Of a stretch of 64,000 nucleotides of DNA, positions 27,313 through 38,082 are shown piece by piece. The translations under genes and the position numbers were made by a program. A model generated the notes under the pieces. That model was not told the origin of the DNA and ran no database searches. It worked only from the letters and a program-made list of their open reading frames with translations. The DNA is from an uncultured Pelagibacteraceae bacterium (GTDB lineage: Bacteria > Pseudomonadota > Alphaproteobacteria > Pelagibacterales > Pelagibacteraceae). Where the stretch lies: positions 33,643 through 97,642 of the forward strand of contig CACBHZ010000002.1 in NCBI GenBank assembly GCA_902539195.1, in the 5' to 3' direction. Within the stretch, counting starts at the first letter, position 1. Each line of letters starts with the position of its first letter.

Positions 27313-28278
27313 ATGGATATGACTTTAATTTATACGGTTATAGGGTTTGCCCTTGCCGGTTATAGCGTTATCGCTAACGACTCAATTCAAACACTTGGGA
27401 CATTTATAGCTTCAAAAAAGAAGTGGTTTAAATGGTATACTCTAGCTGGATCTGCTTCAGCTGTTATGATTATAGCGTTAGCATGGGGATGGTATTCGTA
27501 TGATGGTGATATTTCTTATGGAAGATTAACTAGAATACCTTATCAAGAAATTCAATGGTATCACGCAGTAGCGCCTGCAATATTATTATTATTAACAAGA
27601 ATTGGAATACCGGTATCAACTACTTTCTTAGTTCTTTCAGCATTTGCCTCAACAGTCGTGCTTGAAAAAATGCTTATGAAAAGCGTCGTTGGCTATGGTT
27701 TAGCAGCAATGGTTGCTTATATTGCCTGGATAGGTGTTTCTAAATTCATTAATGAAAAATTTGATGAAGTAGATGATAAATGGAGAGGCTTTTGGAGAAA
27801 TAGTGTTTGGATTTCTTCTGGTTGGTTATGGTGGGTATGGTTATCTCACGATGTGGCTAATATTGCTGTGTATCTACCTAGACAATTAGATTTAACATTG
27901 CTTTTAATAGTAATGGGTTACTTTACAGCACTATTATTCTATATTTTCTACATTCAAGGTGGACCAATTCAAAAAGTTGTTCTTGAAAAAACAGGAACTA
28001 GATATGCAAGATCAGCGACAATTATTAACGTAATATATGCTGCTGTCTTATTCTACTTTAAAGAACTAAACGATTTACCTATGTCTACAACATGGGTTTT
28101 TGTTGGATTATTATGTGGTCGAGAATTAGCAATTGCTACTATGAATAAAGAATATAAATTTGGATATGTTTTCCCTTTAATAGGAAAAGATTTCTTAAAA
28201 ATGATATTTGGACTTAGTGTATCAGTTGGAATAGTTCTAGGAATTCATTATATAATTATTCCAAATAATTGGTTTTAA
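27313..28278 (+). CDS. PiT-like inorganic ion transporter (divergent)
   Basis: 321-residue membrane protein with about nine or ten hydrophobic segments. It has the two-fold repeat of the PiT (inorganic phosphate transporter) family: ANDSIQTLGTFIASK and IPVSTTFLVLSAF in the first half, SHDVANIAVYLPR and LPMSTTWVFVGLLCGREL in the second, matching the (G)ANDxAN and PxSTT motifs. It lacks the long cytoplasmic insert of phosphate PiT proteins and its motifs are diverged, so the ion (phosphate, sulfate or other) is open. It has its own 269-base leader. Its stop overlaps by 4 bases a remnant on the other strand. Confidence 0.75.
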   Translation: MDMTLIYTVIGFALAGYSVIANDSIQTLGTFIASKKKWFKWYTLAGSASAVMIIALAWGWYSYDGDISYGRLTRIPYQEIQWYHAVAPAILLLLTRIGIPVSTTFLVLSAFASTVVLEKMLMKSVVGYGLAAMVAYIAWIGVSKFINEKFDEVDDKWRGFWRNSVWISSGWLWWVWLSHDVANIAVYLPRQLDLTLLLIVMGYFTALLFYIFYIQGGPIQKVVLEKTGTRYARSATIINVIYAAVLFYFKELNDLPMSTTWVFVGLLCGRELAIATMNKEYKFGYVFPLIGKDFLKMIFGLSVSVGIVLGIHYIIIPNNWF

Positions 28279-28406
28279 ACTAATTTTAATCCAATCGCAC
28301 CTGCTAGGATAAACAAAATAGAAATTATCTTACTTGGTGTGATTTTTTCTTTTAATAAAAAATATCCAATAATTATTATTAATAAGATTACAATTAAAAG
28401 CTCCAT
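28275..28406 (-). pseudogene. Remnant of a DMT (EamA) transporter, last two helices only
   Basis: A 43-codon open frame from ATG 28406 to TAA 28275. Its product contains IGYFLLKEKITPSKIISILF and ends LAGAIGLKLV. By eye 24 of 33 residues match the C-terminus of the full DMT gene 0.4 kb away (IGYFLLKESINLKKIISILF). The rest of the gene is missing upstream. It is best read as the tail of a deleted paralogue; it could still be made as a small membrane peptide. Confidence 0.75.
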
Positions 28407-28464
28407 ATATTATTTTTTTGGTAGTAAATTTGACATAAATTTATTACAGTATTATTACAATCAT

Positions 28465-28665
28465 ATGGCTAAAAGAAAAATCATAAAATTAAGTAAATAT
28501 TCTAATTATCAAAATGAAAAATATGAAGACATGAGTTTAATTAGACGAATTGAGAGAAAATTAGATCGTGTTAATCATATTATGGAGTTAGTAAGAACTA
28601 TTGTACCTATTTTATTATTGGTACTTAATTGCATAATACTTCTTAAATTATTTAATATTATCTAA
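28465..28665 (+). CDS. Small C-terminally anchored membrane protein, unknown
   Basis: 66 residues from ATG 28465: a basic N-terminus (MAKRKIIKLSKYSN), a charged helix (MSLIRRIERKLDRVNHIMEL) and a C-terminal membrane segment (TIVPILLLVLNCIILLKLF). The frame stays open further upstream to 28339, but that part overlaps the DMT remnant and looks random. The stop overlaps the convergent DMT gene. Function unknown. Confidence 0.55.
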   Translation: MAKRKIIKLSKYSNYQNEKYEDMSLIRRIERKLDRVNHIMELVRTIVPILLLVLNCIILLKLFNII

Positions 28666-29501
28666 AATAGTTTTATTCCAATAACTCCAAATAATATAAA
28701 CAATATTGATATGATTTTTTTTAAATTAATACTTTCTTTTAATAAAAAATATCCAATAAATATTGATAATAAAATACTTGTTTCTCTTAAAGATGTAACA
28801 ACAGGTATTGGAGCTTTTGTAAATGCCCACACAGCCAAGGCATAACTAGCATATGACAATGTCACTCCGTAAAAAAATATCATTTTACCGTTTCTATAAA
28901 CCCTTTTAATAATATCCTTTTGACCTCTTAAACTTAGAATAAATGGGAAAATCATAGCGTTTAATATGAAAGACCAACTGACAAAAGATATTGCGGAGTT
29001 ACTTATTCTTGCTCCATATCCATCGATAAGTGAGTATGAACCAATAAACAAACCTGTAATAAAAGAAAATTTAATTACATTTAAGCTACTGTTTTTATAA
29101 TCAGAAATACCTAGAAAAAAAATACCAAAACATATTAAAAAAATAGAGATCAAAATAAACTTGCTTAAGATAACGCCTAAAAATAAAATTGAAATTACAG
29201 TCACAAATAAAGGACCAGTTCCTCTTGCTATAGGATAGACTTTTGTTAAGTCTCCAATTTCATAAGATCTAAGTAAGAACCATTGATAACCTATGTGTAC
29301 GACAATACTTGCGAATATATAAGGTATGCTTTCTATTGAAGGTGCTGGTAATAAGATAATTGCAACAAATGAAAAAGGCATATGACCTAAAATTATACCT
29401 GCTAAAGCAACAGTTTTATCAGGATGTTTTTTAACCATACCATTCCAAGTGGCATGAAGTAATGCAGCCAATAAAACGGCAGAAAATACAATTGTATTCA
29501 T
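28662..29501 (-). CDS. DMT superfamily (EamA) transporter
   Basis: 279-residue protein with about ten membrane segments in two EamA repeats (AALLHATWNGMVKKHPDK at the start; REEY-like region replaced by SLRETSILLSIFIGYFLLKE near the end). EamA carriers export or import metabolites such as amino acids; the substrate is not deducible. It lies 8 bases after manC, on the same strand as manC, ilvD and valS. Confidence 0.88.
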   Translation of the reverse strand: MNTIVFSAVLLAALLHATWNGMVKKHPDKTVALAGIILGHMPFSFVAIILLPAPSIESIPYIFASIVVHIGYQWFLLRSYEIGDLTKVYPIARGTGPLFVTVISILFLGVILSKFILISIFLICFGIFFLGISDYKNSSLNVIKFSFITGLFIGSYSLIDGYGARISNSAISFVSWSFILNAMIFPFILSLRGQKDIIKRVYRNGKMIFFYGVTLSYASYALAVWAFTKAPIPVVTSLRETSILLSIFIGYFLLKESINLKKIISILFILFGVIGIKLF

Positions 29502-29509
29502 AATAAGTG

Positions 29510-30712
29510 TTAATTAACTCTACCGTAAATATCTTGATATCTAACTATATCTGTCTCTTTTAGAATAGGTCCAGTTTGTATTTCAATAATTTTTACTTTT
29601 TTCTTAAATTTATTTTCTATTCTATGAATTGCTTCTCTAGGGATAAATATTTTTTCACCTGGTTTTTTAAAGAAATTTTTATTATTTAATGTAATAAGAG
29701 GTTTTCCATCAGTAATAGTCCAATATTCAGATCGATGAAAATGCTTTTGTAAGCTTAATTTAGACTTAGGATTAACTACTAATTCTTTTACTAGAAAGTT
29801 TTTACCCTCGTATAAGTTAGTATACCTGCCCCATGGTCTATAAAAAACATTTTTTTTCTTAAAGTATTTATTTATATTTTTTTTATATATTTTTGATATT
29901 TCAAACCAATTTCCAAGATCTGACCATTGAATACTAAGTTTTATTGCATTTATATTCTTTGACTTTTCAAGAATTGCATAATCAAAAGATATTTCCTTAC
30001 ATTTATCAAAGAATTTTTTACTCAAAAAATATGTATTATTTTTAATTGTAGATTTTTCTAAAGATTTTAGACATGCTTTATAAATACTAGGCTGATATTT
30101 TTTAAAGTTATTAATAATTGATGATTTTTTTAAATAAAACATACCAGAGTTCCAATAACCTCCAGATTTAATTATCTTTTTGGCTTTTTGCTCTGTTGGT
30201 TTTTCAATAAATTTAGTTACTTTATTTAACTTATTAATACTTTTAGTTTTTAAATATCCGTACTCATTAGATGGTCTTGTAGGTTTAATCCCAAATATAA
30301 ATATATTTTCATCACTTAAATTTTTAACATTATTTTTTAATGATCTTGTTAAAATACTTGGATTTTCAATTAAATGATCTGAAGTAAAAAACATTATTGG
30401 TTGATCAGTTGGAATTTCTTTAATTAAAGCACTTACTAAAATTGCTGGTGCTGTATTTTTTTTGGCTGGTTCTAATATTATTTTATATTTTTTTATTTTA
30501 GATTTTTTAAGTGTTTTCTTAACATCTTTTAAATACTTCAGATTTGTACTTATAATTGGAAAATCGTAAGAATTATTATTTATTCGTTTAAAAGCTTTTT
30601 GTAATAAAGTCCAACCACCAAAATCAATAAATTGTTTTGCTTGAGTATTTTTTAAATTGGGCCAAAGTCGTGTTCCTGCACCACCACAAAGTATTACAGG
30701 TCTAATTTTCAT
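29510..30712 (-). CDS. manC: Mannose-1-phosphate guanylyltransferase (with C-terminal cupin)
   Basis: Makes GDP-mannose from mannose-1-phosphate and GTP for surface polysaccharide. The N-terminal nucleotidyltransferase has CGGAGTRLWP and FIEKP; the C-terminal cupin (about residues 300-400) has RPWGRYTNL, LQKHFHRSEYW and PGEKIFIPREAIHRIEN, as in type II ManC/AlgA. At 400 residues it is shorter than the usual 460-480, mainly by trimming. I take ATG 30712, which overlaps the ilvD TGA (TGATG). No other polysaccharide genes are adjacent. Confidence 0.92.
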   Translation of the reverse strand: MKIRPVILCGGAGTRLWPNLKNTQAKQFIDFGGWTLLQKAFKRINNNSYDFPIISTNLKYLKDVKKTLKKSKIKKYKIILEPAKKNTAPAILVSALIKEIPTDQPIMFFTSDHLIENPSILTRSLKNNVKNLSDENIFIFGIKPTRPSNEYGYLKTKSINKLNKVTKFIEKPTEQKAKKIIKSGGYWNSGMFYLKKSSIINNFKKYQPSIYKACLKSLEKSTIKNNTYFLSKKFFDKCKEISFDYAILEKSKNINAIKLSIQWSDLGNWFEISKIYKKNINKYFKKKNVFYRPWGRYTNLYEGKNFLVKELVVNPKSKLSLQKHFHRSEYWTITDGKPLITLNNKNFFKKPGEKIFIPREAIHRIENKFKKKVKIIEIQTGPILKETDIVRYQDIYGRVN

Positions 30713-32430
30713 CAAATATCTGCGTATGTTTTAACCTCGTTTTTACCACCTGGATGAGTAGGTGCACCTAAATAAGCAGGTCCTACTGTTTGAGCATATT
30801 TCCAAAGAGTTCCGTTTCCAAAATTCATTTTTCTTTGTTTCCATTTCTTTTTTCTCAAACTAAGTTCTTTTTTACTTAATCGTACGTTAATAGTCCCTTT
30901 TTTTGCATCTATATCTATTATATCTCCGTTCCTTAAAAGGGCTATTGGACCGCCTATAGAGGCCTCAGGACCCACATGGCCGATACAGAAGCCTCTAGTT
31001 GCCCCAGAGAACCTGCCGTCCGTTATAAGGGCTACTTTCTCACCTTTTCCTTGACCATAAATTGCTGCAGTTGTCTGCAACATTTCTCTCATTCCTGGAC
31101 CACCTTTTGGACCTTCGTATCTAATTATAATTATATCACCGTCTTTGTATTTTCTTTCTTTTACAGCTTTGTAAGCTTTTTCTTCAGAGTCAAAACATCT
31201 TGCTCTTCCAGTAAATTGTAATTTTTTCAAACCTGCAATTTTAACAATTCCACCTTCTGGAGCTAAATTACCTCTTAATCCAACAACTCCACCAGTTGGT
31301 GTAATTGGATTTTTATAACTTCTCATTACTTTTTGTTTTGGATTAAATTTTACATTTTTTAAATTCTCTTTCATTGTCTTACCTGTAACAGTCATACAAT
31401 CACCATGGATATATCCGCCATCGTAAAGAGTTTTTAAAAGCATTGGCACACCACCTGCTTCCCACATATCTTTTGCAACATATTTTCCACCAGGTTTTAA
31501 ATCAGCAAGATATGGAGTTCTTTTAAAAATTTTTGCAACATCCATTAAATCAAATTTAATTCCAATTTCATTTGCAATAGCTGGTAAGTGTAAACCTGCA
31601 TTAGTAGATCCTCCTGTTGCAGCAACAACTGTAGCAGCATTTTCTAATGCTTTTCTTGTAACAATATCTCTTGGTCTAATATTTTTTTCTAAAAGTTTCA
31701 TTACAGCTTTACCGCTATTAATTGCATACTTATGTCTTTCTTTATAAGGAGCAGGTGTTCCTGCTGAATAAGGTAAAGCTAATCCAATTGCCTCTGAAAC
31801 ACATGCCATTGTATTTGCAGTAAATTGACCACCGCACGCACCTGCACTTGGGCAAGCTTTTAATTCTAATTTTCTAAGGGCATGAGCTGTCATTTTTTTT
31901 GATGTATATTTTCCAACACCTTCAAAAACATCAACGACAGTTACATCCTTACCCTCAAATCTGCCTGGAAGTATTGAACCTCCATAAATAAATACACTAG
32001 GAATATTTAATCTCACCATAGACATCATTAGACCTGGTAAAGATTTATCACAACCAGCTAAACCAACTAAAGCATCATAACAATGTCCTCTTACAGTTAA
32101 TTCAGTGGAATCTGCTATTACATCTCTTGAAATCAATGAAGATTTCATTCCTTCATGACCCATAGCGATACCATCAGTAACCGTTATTGTACAAAATTCT
32201 CTAGGAGTTCCTCCTGATGAATTTACGCCTTGTTTTACAAATTGAGCTTGTTTCATCAAATTAATGTTACATGGGGCGGCCTCATTCCAAGTTGAAACAA
32301 CACCTACAAATGGTTTTGCAACGTCTTTTTCAGTTAAATCCATTGCATAATAAAAGGATCTCTGTGGAGCTCTGTCTGGTCCTACAGTTGTATATCTACT
32401 TGGTAGTTTTTTTTTATTAAATTTCCGCAT
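30712..32430 (-). CDS. ilvD: Dihydroxy-acid dehydratase
   Basis: Dehydrates dihydroxy-isovalerate and -methylvalerate in valine, leucine and isoleucine synthesis; Fe-S enzyme. Cluster cysteines are seen in [20 protein letters not shown] and [16 protein letters not shown]; the C-terminus has [21 protein letters not shown], quoted in part ([15 protein letters not shown]). 572 residues, complete. The start overlaps the valS stop by one base. Confidence 0.96.
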   Translation of the reverse strand: MRKFNKKKLPSRYTTVGPDRAPQRSFYYAMDLTEKDVAKPFVGVVSTWNEAAPCNINLMKQAQFVKQGVNSSGGTPREFCTITVTDGIAMGHEGMKSSLISRDVIADSTELTVRGHCYDALVGLAGCDKSLPGLMMSMVRLNIPSVFIYGGSILPGRFEGKDVTVVDVFEGVGKYTSKKMTAHALRKLELKACPSAGACGGQFTANTMACVSEAIGLALPYSAGTPAPYKERHKYAINSGKAVMKLLEKNIRPRDIVTRKALENAATVVAATGGSTNAGLHLPAIANEIGIKFDLMDVAKIFKRTPYLADLKPGGKYVAKDMWEAGGVPMLLKTLYDGGYIHGDCMTVTGKTMKENLKNVKFNPKQKVMRSYKNPITPTGGVVGLRGNLAPEGGIVKIAGLKKLQFTGRARCFDSEEKAYKAVKERKYKDGDIIIIRYEGPKGGPGMREMLQTTAAIYGQGKGEKVALITDGRFSGATRGFCIGHVGPEASIGGPIALLRNGDIIDIDAKKGTINVRLSKKELSLRKKKWKQRKMNFGNGTLWKYAQTVGPAYLGAPTHPGGKNEVKTYADI

Positions 32431-35057
32431 TATAGACTTTCTAAAGTATAATTTAATTTATTAACATCTTTTTCTAAATTAATAAAGTTAGACTTTTCTT
32501 GTTCAACAATATCATTTGGAGCTCTTTCAATAAAACTTTTGTTATTTAGCCTTGTATTAATTTTTTCCATTTCTTTCTCTATTTTAATCTTTTTATTTAA
32601 TAGTGTTTCTTTAATTTTTGACAAATCTACGTCTTCATCAAAGTAAATTTTAAATATTTCACCTTTAATGACAAGGTTTGCCGAAGGTTTTTTAATATCT
32701 TCAGTTACAAATTCATTAATTCTGCCAATTTTTTTTAATGTATTAGAGTTATTTTCAATAAATTTCTTAATTTCAGGATTTATTTTATTCACTAGTATTT
32801 TAAGAAATGATCCGGGACTAATTTCTATTTCATTTTTAAAAGACCTAATAGATGAGACAAATTCGATTATTTCATTTACTTCATCAGAGTCTTTATCTTT
32901 ATTAAAACTGGCCTCAGACCAGTTTTTTAACATAAGAAAATCTTTTCCATCTTTATCTAATTTATTTTTCAACCATATTTCCTCGGTTATAAAAGGTATG
33001 AAAGGGTGTAAAATAACTAGAATTTGAGTGAATATGAAGCTAGCTACATTTTTGGTTTCTTCCATATTTTCATTATTTTCTGAGTAAAAAACAGTTTTAG
33101 ATAACTCTAAATACCAATCGCAGAACGAATGCCATACAAATTGGTAAGCAACTCTTGCAGCCTCATCAAATCGATAACTATCTATTGATTTTTTAATCTT
33201 TTCATTAGTGCTTGTGAATTCAACAAATATCCATTTATTGATATTTAGTTTTAAATCATTAGGCGTTTTAATATTTTCAAATTTACAATCATTTTGAATA
33301 AGAAAGTTATTAGCGTTCCATATTTTATTTAAAAAATTTCTATAACCTTTAACTCTATCCTCAGATAACTTTACATCTCGTCCGGGAGATGCCATTGATA
33401 AAAGTGTAAATCTTAAAGCATCAGCACTATATTTTTCAATTAACTCTAATGGGTCAATCACATTTCCTTTGGACTTTGACATCTTTTGTCCTTTTTCATC
33501 TCTAACTAATGCATGAACATAAATATTTTTAAAAGGTTCTTTATTTTGAAATTCCATTCCAAACATAATCATTCTTGCAACCCAAAAGAAAATAATATCA
33601 AATCCTGTCACCAATACTGAAGTTGGATAAAATTTTTCTAAATATTCATTTTTTTCTGGCCATCCTAGTGTTGCAAAAGGCCATAAGCCTGATGAAAACC
33701 ATGTATCAAGAACGTCTGGATCTCTAATTAATTCAACATCTTTTTTATAGTGTTCTTTAGCTAATTTATTTGCACCTTCTTCTGTTTCATCTACAAATAT
33801 TTCTCCATCAGGTCCATACCATGCAGGTATTTGATGTCCCCACCAAAGCTGTCTTGAAATACACCAAGGTTCTATATTATCCATCCATTGAAAATATGTT
33901 TTCTTCCAATTAACAGGAAAAAAATTAGTTGTTTTATTATTTACTATTTCTTTTGCTTTTATTGAAAGTTTCTTGGCATCTGCAAACCATTGCTCCGTTA
34001 AATAGGGCTCGATAATTGAATTAGATCTATCACCATAAGGAACTTTATTTTTAATTTTTTCTTCTTTAACAAATAAGTTTTTATCAGTAAGTTCTTTTAA
34101 AATTCTTTTTCTAGCTTCAAATCTATCAAGTCCAACATAATTATCAGGAGCATTTTCATTAATTTTTCCATCTGGCGTAAAAACATTTATGACTTCTAAA
34201 TTATTTCTCTCCCCTACTTCATAATCGTTGAAATCATGTGCTGGAGTAATTTTAACAGCTCCAGTCCCTTGTTCAGGATCAGCATAATCATCTTCTATAA
34301 TTTTTATTTTTCTATCAACTATTGGAACTATTACATTTTTATTCACCAATGATTTATATCTTTCATCTGATGGATTAACTGCAACTGCTGTGTCTCCTAA
34401 CATGGTTTCTGGTCTAGTAGTTGCAATAGTTATAAATTTGTCTGTTCCCTCGATTGGATATTTAATGTGATATAGTTTTGAATTAACTTCTCTTTGATCT
34501 ACTTCTAAATCAGATATAGCTGTTTTTAAAACCGTGTCCCAATTTACTAATTTTTTTGATTTGTAAATTAATCCATTTTTATACATTTCAACAAAAACTT
34601 TTAATACAGATTTTGATAGATTTTCGTCCATGGTGAAAGCATTTCTAGACCAATCACAAGAACAGCCTAATTTTTTTAATTGATTAATAATAATATCACC
34701 ATACTGACCTTTCCATTCCCAAACTTTTTCGATGAATTTTTCCCTACCTAAATCATTTTTGTCTATACCTTCAGATTTAAGTTTTTTTTCCACTAATGCT
34801 TGTGTAGCAATACCTGCATGGTCTGTTCCTGGCTGCCATAAAGTTTCAAAATTATTCATTCGATGATAACGCGTTAATAGGTCTTGAATAGAATTATTTA
34901 GTGCATGACCCATATGAAGACTACCAGTTACATTAGGTGGTGGGATGACTATTGAAAATTGTTTTTTATTAGATTTTGGTTTAAATAAATTTTTTTCTTC
35001 CCAATAAGAATAAATCTTATTTTCAACATTTTCGTGAATATATTTGTCTGAACTCAT
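32430..35057 (-). CDS. valS: Valyl-tRNA synthetase
   Basis: Class I synthetase. HIGH motif in [18 protein letters not shown], the editing domain with [27 protein letters not shown], and a C-terminal coiled coil (about 815-875) that binds tRNA. 875 residues, complete. First gene of the valS-ilvD-manC-DMT run; the 115 bases between it and tRNA-Cys carry the promoter region. Confidence 0.97.
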   Translation of the reverse strand: MSSDKYIHENVENKIYSYWEEKNLFKPKSNKKQFSIVIPPPNVTGSLHMGHALNNSIQDLLTRYHRMNNFETLWQPGTDHAGIATQALVEKKLKSEGIDKNDLGREKFIEKVWEWKGQYGDIIINQLKKLGCSCDWSRNAFTMDENLSKSVLKVFVEMYKNGLIYKSKKLVNWDTVLKTAISDLEVDQREVNSKLYHIKYPIEGTDKFITIATTRPETMLGDTAVAVNPSDERYKSLVNKNVIVPIVDRKIKIIEDDYADPEQGTGAVKITPAHDFNDYEVGERNNLEVINVFTPDGKINENAPDNYVGLDRFEARKRILKELTDKNLFVKEEKIKNKVPYGDRSNSIIEPYLTEQWFADAKKLSIKAKEIVNNKTTNFFPVNWKKTYFQWMDNIEPWCISRQLWWGHQIPAWYGPDGEIFVDETEEGANKLAKEHYKKDVELIRDPDVLDTWFSSGLWPFATLGWPEKNEYLEKFYPTSVLVTGFDIIFFWVARMIMFGMEFQNKEPFKNIYVHALVRDEKGQKMSKSKGNVIDPLELIEKYSADALRFTLLSMASPGRDVKLSEDRVKGYRNFLNKIWNANNFLIQNDCKFENIKTPNDLKLNINKWIFVEFTSTNEKIKKSIDSYRFDEAARVAYQFVWHSFCDWYLELSKTVFYSENNENMEETKNVASFIFTQILVILHPFIPFITEEIWLKNKLDKDGKDFLMLKNWSEASFNKDKDSDEVNEIIEFVSSIRSFKNEIEISPGSFLKILVNKINPEIKKFIENNSNTLKKIGRINEFVTEDIKKPSANLVIKGEIFKIYFDEDVDLSKIKETLLNKKIKIEKEMEKINTRLNNKSFIERAPNDIVEQEKSNFINLEKDVNKLNYTLESL

Positions 35058-35172
35058 GGGTAATTATTTTATAAATTAATCATATCAATAAACAACAATG
35101 AAATTATCCGTTAAATTTATAGACTAAATTATAAAATTTATTATATATGTTCACATTGAATATTTAATTCAT

Positions 35173-35246
35173 GGCAACGTGGCGGAATGGTTACGCAGAG
35201 GATTGCAAATCCTTGTATCCCGGTTCGATTCCGGGCGTTGCCTCCA
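35173..35246 (+). tRNA. tRNA-Cys (anticodon GCA)
   Basis: Acceptor GGCAACG/CGTTGCC, anticodon stem GAGGA/TCCTT around TTGCAAA (anticodon GCA), T arm CCGG-TTCGATT-CCGG and encoded CCA. Confidence 0.95.
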
Positions 35247-35299
35247 CAAATTATTTTTGTTGAGATAATATAAAAAAAAAGTAAGTTGTGATTTTACAT

Positions 35300-35375
35300 T
35301 CCTCGGTAGCTCAGTTGGTAGAGCAGTTGACTGTTAATCAATTGGTCGCAGGTTCGAGTCCTGCCCGAGGAGCCA
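35300..35375 (+). tRNA. tRNA-Asn (anticodon GTT)
   Basis: Acceptor TCCTCGG/CCGAGGA, D stem GCTC/GAGC, anticodon loop CTGTTAA (anticodon GTT), T loop TTCGAGT, encoded CCA. 53 bases after tRNA-Cys, probably co-transcribed. Confidence 0.96.
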
Positions 35376-35388
35376 ATTTAAAAATTAG

Positions 35389-35760
35389 TTATCCTGTTTT
35401 AGAAATATTTACCTGATTGATCTGTATGTTTTTACTAAACTTAATTTTTTGATCTTGAGTAAGTTCAGAATAAACTTTAACTAAAAAATTATAGTTAACA
35501 TTCATATGACCTTCTTTAGATTTTTCTAAATTTATTAAATATTCTGAAAAATCCTCAAAAAAATAGTTTATTGGTACTTTAAGATAATTAGACAGTTGTA
35601 GTAATCTAATAGAACTAACACCATTTGTCCCTTTTTCATATTTTTGTATTTGTTGAAATGTAACATTTATTGCTTTTGCGACCTTAGTTTGAGTTAAACC
35701 TAAAGCCAAACGTCTAAGTTTTAATTTATTACCTAGATGTTTATTGAAATTTTCTTCCAT
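35389..35760 (-). CDS. XRE-family helix-turn-helix regulator
   Basis: 123 residues. The Cro/CI-type domain (about 8-65) reads LGNKLKLRRLALGLTQTKVA, VTFQQIQKYEKGTN and RLLQLSNYLKVPINYFFED, closely resembling the alphaproteobacterial PraR-like family. ATG 35760 is chosen; the preceding TTG codon is also in frame. The C-terminal half has no recognised domain. It is convergent with tRNA-Asn; its targets are unknown. Confidence 0.88.
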   Translation of the reverse strand: MEENFNKHLGNKLKLRRLALGLTQTKVAKAINVTFQQIQKYEKGTNGVSSIRLLQLSNYLKVPINYFFEDFSEYLINLEKSKEGHMNVNYNFLVKVYSELTQDQKIKFSKNIQINQVNISKTG

Positions 35761-35905
35761 CAAAGACCCCTCTTTAATTAAAAATAATAAGATGAGTTAA
35801 TAGAAATCAAAAAGTTATTTCAAGTAAAATAATTTTAAAAAAAATAATAATTTTGAAGATTTTATAAACCTGTCAAGCGACTTTTTAGCAATATAGTTAT
35901 AATTT

Positions 35906-36640
35906 TTATAATATTTGGCTCAAAAAAAGCTTTGTTCTATCGCTTTTTGGATTAGCAAAAAACTCTTTTGTTTCTGCCTGTTCTACAATCATACCTTCAT
36001 CCATAAAAATAACTTCATCTGCAACTTCTTTTGCAAACCCCATCTCATGTGTTACAACAATCATAGTCATACCAGCCTTAGCTAAATTAACCATAGCGTC
36101 TAAAACTTCTTTAATCATTTCAGGATCTAATGCTGATGTTGGTTCATCAAAAAGCATTATTTTTGGCTCCATACATAATGCTCTTGCTATTGCGCATCTT
36201 TGTTGCTGGCCACCAGAAAGTTGACCTGGATATTTATATGCTTGATCAGCAATCTGAACTTTTTCTAAATGTTTTAAGGCTAATGCTTCAGCGTCCTTTT
36301 TAGGCATTTTTTTCACCCATATAGGCGCTAACGTACAATTATCTAATATTGATAAATGAGGAAACAAATTAAATTGTTGAAATACCATTCCAACCTCAGC
36401 TCTTATTTGTTCTATATTTTTCGTTTCTTCAGTTAATTCAGTTCCATCTACTACAATTGATCCTTCTTGGTGTTCTTCAAGTCTATTAATGCATCTAATT
36501 AATGTTGATTTACCTGAACCCGAAGGACCACAAACAACAATTTTTTTATTCTTTTCAACTTCTAAATTAATGTTTTTTAAAACCTGGAAATCTCCAAACC
36601 ATTTGTTCATTTCTTTAATTTGAATTATTTTATCTGACAT
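35906..36640 (-). CDS. aapP: General L-amino acid ABC transporter ATPase
   Basis: Energises the polar amino acid importer AapJQMP. Walker [15 protein letters not shown], signature [15 protein letters not shown], Walker [15 protein letters not shown] and switch VVTHEMGFA. 244 residues. Start overlaps the aapM stop (TAATG). The last gene of the operon. Confidence 0.96.
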   Translation of the reverse strand: MSDKIIQIKEMNKWFGDFQVLKNINLEVEKNKKIVVCGPSGSGKSTLIRCINRLEEHQEGSIVVDGTELTEETKNIEQIRAEVGMVFQQFNLFPHLSILDNCTLAPIWVKKMPKKDAEALALKHLEKVQIADQAYKYPGQLSGGQQQRCAIARALCMEPKIMLFDEPTSALDPEMIKEVLDAMVNLAKAGMTMIVVTHEMGFAKEVADEVIFMDEGMIVEQAETKEFFANPKSDRTKLFLSQIL

Positions 36641-38082
36641 TATCTCTCAGTTTTATATTTTTGCTCTAAATTATAACTATATTTGCTCATTGCATAGCAA
36701 ATAATAAAAAATACTATTGACGCAAATACATACCCTTCCATAGCAAACCCTAACCATTCAGGATTTGTCTTAGCTAAATTAAGCATTCCTACAATTTCCA
36801 GAAGTCCTACAACAAATATTAAAGGTGTGTCTTTTACAAGAGCTAAGAATGTATTGGCTATTCCTGGAATTACTAATTTAAGAGCTTGTGGTAAAATAAC
36901 AAATATATGCATTTTCCAGTAACCCATTCCTAAGGATTTTGCAGCATCATATTGGCCTCTAGGTAAAGCCTGTAAACCGCCTCTTATTACTTCTGCTACA
37001 TAGGCAGCTTCAAACAAAGATATAGCAATTATAACTCTTACTAGTTTATCAATAAACATGTCCTCCGGAAGAAACATTGGAAACATAACAGACGACATAA
37101 ATAAAACTGTTATTAAAGGTACCCCTCTCCAAAATTCTATAAATCCTATAGAAATATATTTAATTATTGGCAAGTCAGATCTTCTTCCTAAAGATAGGAA
37201 TAAACCTACTGGAAAACAGAATATTAAACAGAAAAATGAAACTATAAAAGTTAGTGATAATCCACCCCAGGCTCCAGTTTCAACCCATTCGAAAGCTTGT
37301 ATCTTTCCTAATTCAATTAGTTCTTCGTAAAAAAATACATACTTTAATAATATATATATTGTGATTGGTATTATTAAAAAATAATACATTTTAAATTTTG
37401 ATGGGATAAAGAAACCTATTATAATAGAGATCACCGCTGCAATAATTCCATATGAAAAATCAAAAAATATTGGACCACCAGAAATAAAAAAGAATATAAA
37501 TAAAAATGCAATTATTGGATAAACAACAACATAATATAATGTTAGATATTTTTTGAACTTTTCTGTTGCAAAAAACCCTACTCCACCAAGAAAAGCAAGA
37601 GCGATAAATGATAAATTTATTCTCCACTGTTCTGCATTTGGATACATGCCATACATAAATCTATTAAACCAAGTTTTTATGTAAGCCCAACACGCACCAG
37701 ATCCTGAGCAAGCGTCTTTTGAATCACCGGCAAAATTTGCATCAATTATGAACCAACTTAAAAGCGGTGGAAGTGATTTTATAACCGCAAAAATAATTAA
37801 TAATGATAAAAGGGCATTAAATTTATTTGTATTAATATTTTTGTTAATAACCTCTAAAAATTTTACACCTGAATATTCAATTCTAATTAAATGCAGACCC
37901 ATAAAACCCAATATTAGAGGCAAAAAGTAACTTATTGTTCCTGGTAGAAAGCTAGTCAAATCTAAACTGAAAAAAGAATTCAAGAATACAATTAATATAC
38001 TTAGAGAAAATAAACCAATACCTGAATACAAATATGCGTATAGATTATTTTTGTCTGGTGATAAAAAATTTAATTTATTCAT
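36640..38082 (-). CDS. aapM: General L-amino acid ABC transporter permease AapM
   Basis: 480-residue membrane protein: an N-terminal extension with several helices and an outer loop containing [17 protein letters not shown], then a HisM-type permease core with [14 protein letters not shown] and the coupling segment [21 protein letters not shown]. This long form with the paired-Cys loop is typical of AapM/YhdY. Overlaps aapQ and aapP by one base each. Confidence 0.95.
   Translation of the reverse strand: MNKLNFLSPDKNNLYAYLYSGIGLFSLSILIVFLNSFFSLDLTSFLPGTISYFLPLILGFMGLHLIRIEYSGVKFLEVINKNINTNKFNALLSLLIIFAVIKSLPPLLSWFIIDANFAGDSKDACSGSGACWAYIKTWFNRFMYGMYPNAEQWRINLSFIALAFLGGVGFFATEKFKKYLTLYYVVVYPIIAFLFIFFFISGGPIFFDFSYGIIAAVISIIIGFFIPSKFKMYYFLIIPITIYILLKYVFFYEELIELGKIQAFEWVETGAWGGLSLTFIVSFFCLIFCFPVGLFLSLGRRSDLPIIKYISIGFIEFWRGVPLITVLFMSSVMFPMFLPEDMFIDKLVRVIIAISLFEAAYVAEVIRGGLQALPRGQYDAAKSLGMGYWKMHIFVILPQALKLVIPGIANTFLALVKDTPLIFVVGLLEIVGMLNLAKTNPEWLGFAMEGYVFASIVFFIICYAMSKYSYNLEQKYKTER

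Noticed and set aside
28339..28464. Upstream extension of the 66-residue membrane protein
   Set aside because: The extension lies over the DMT remnant and reads as antisense of it; ATG 28465 gives a normal small membrane protein.
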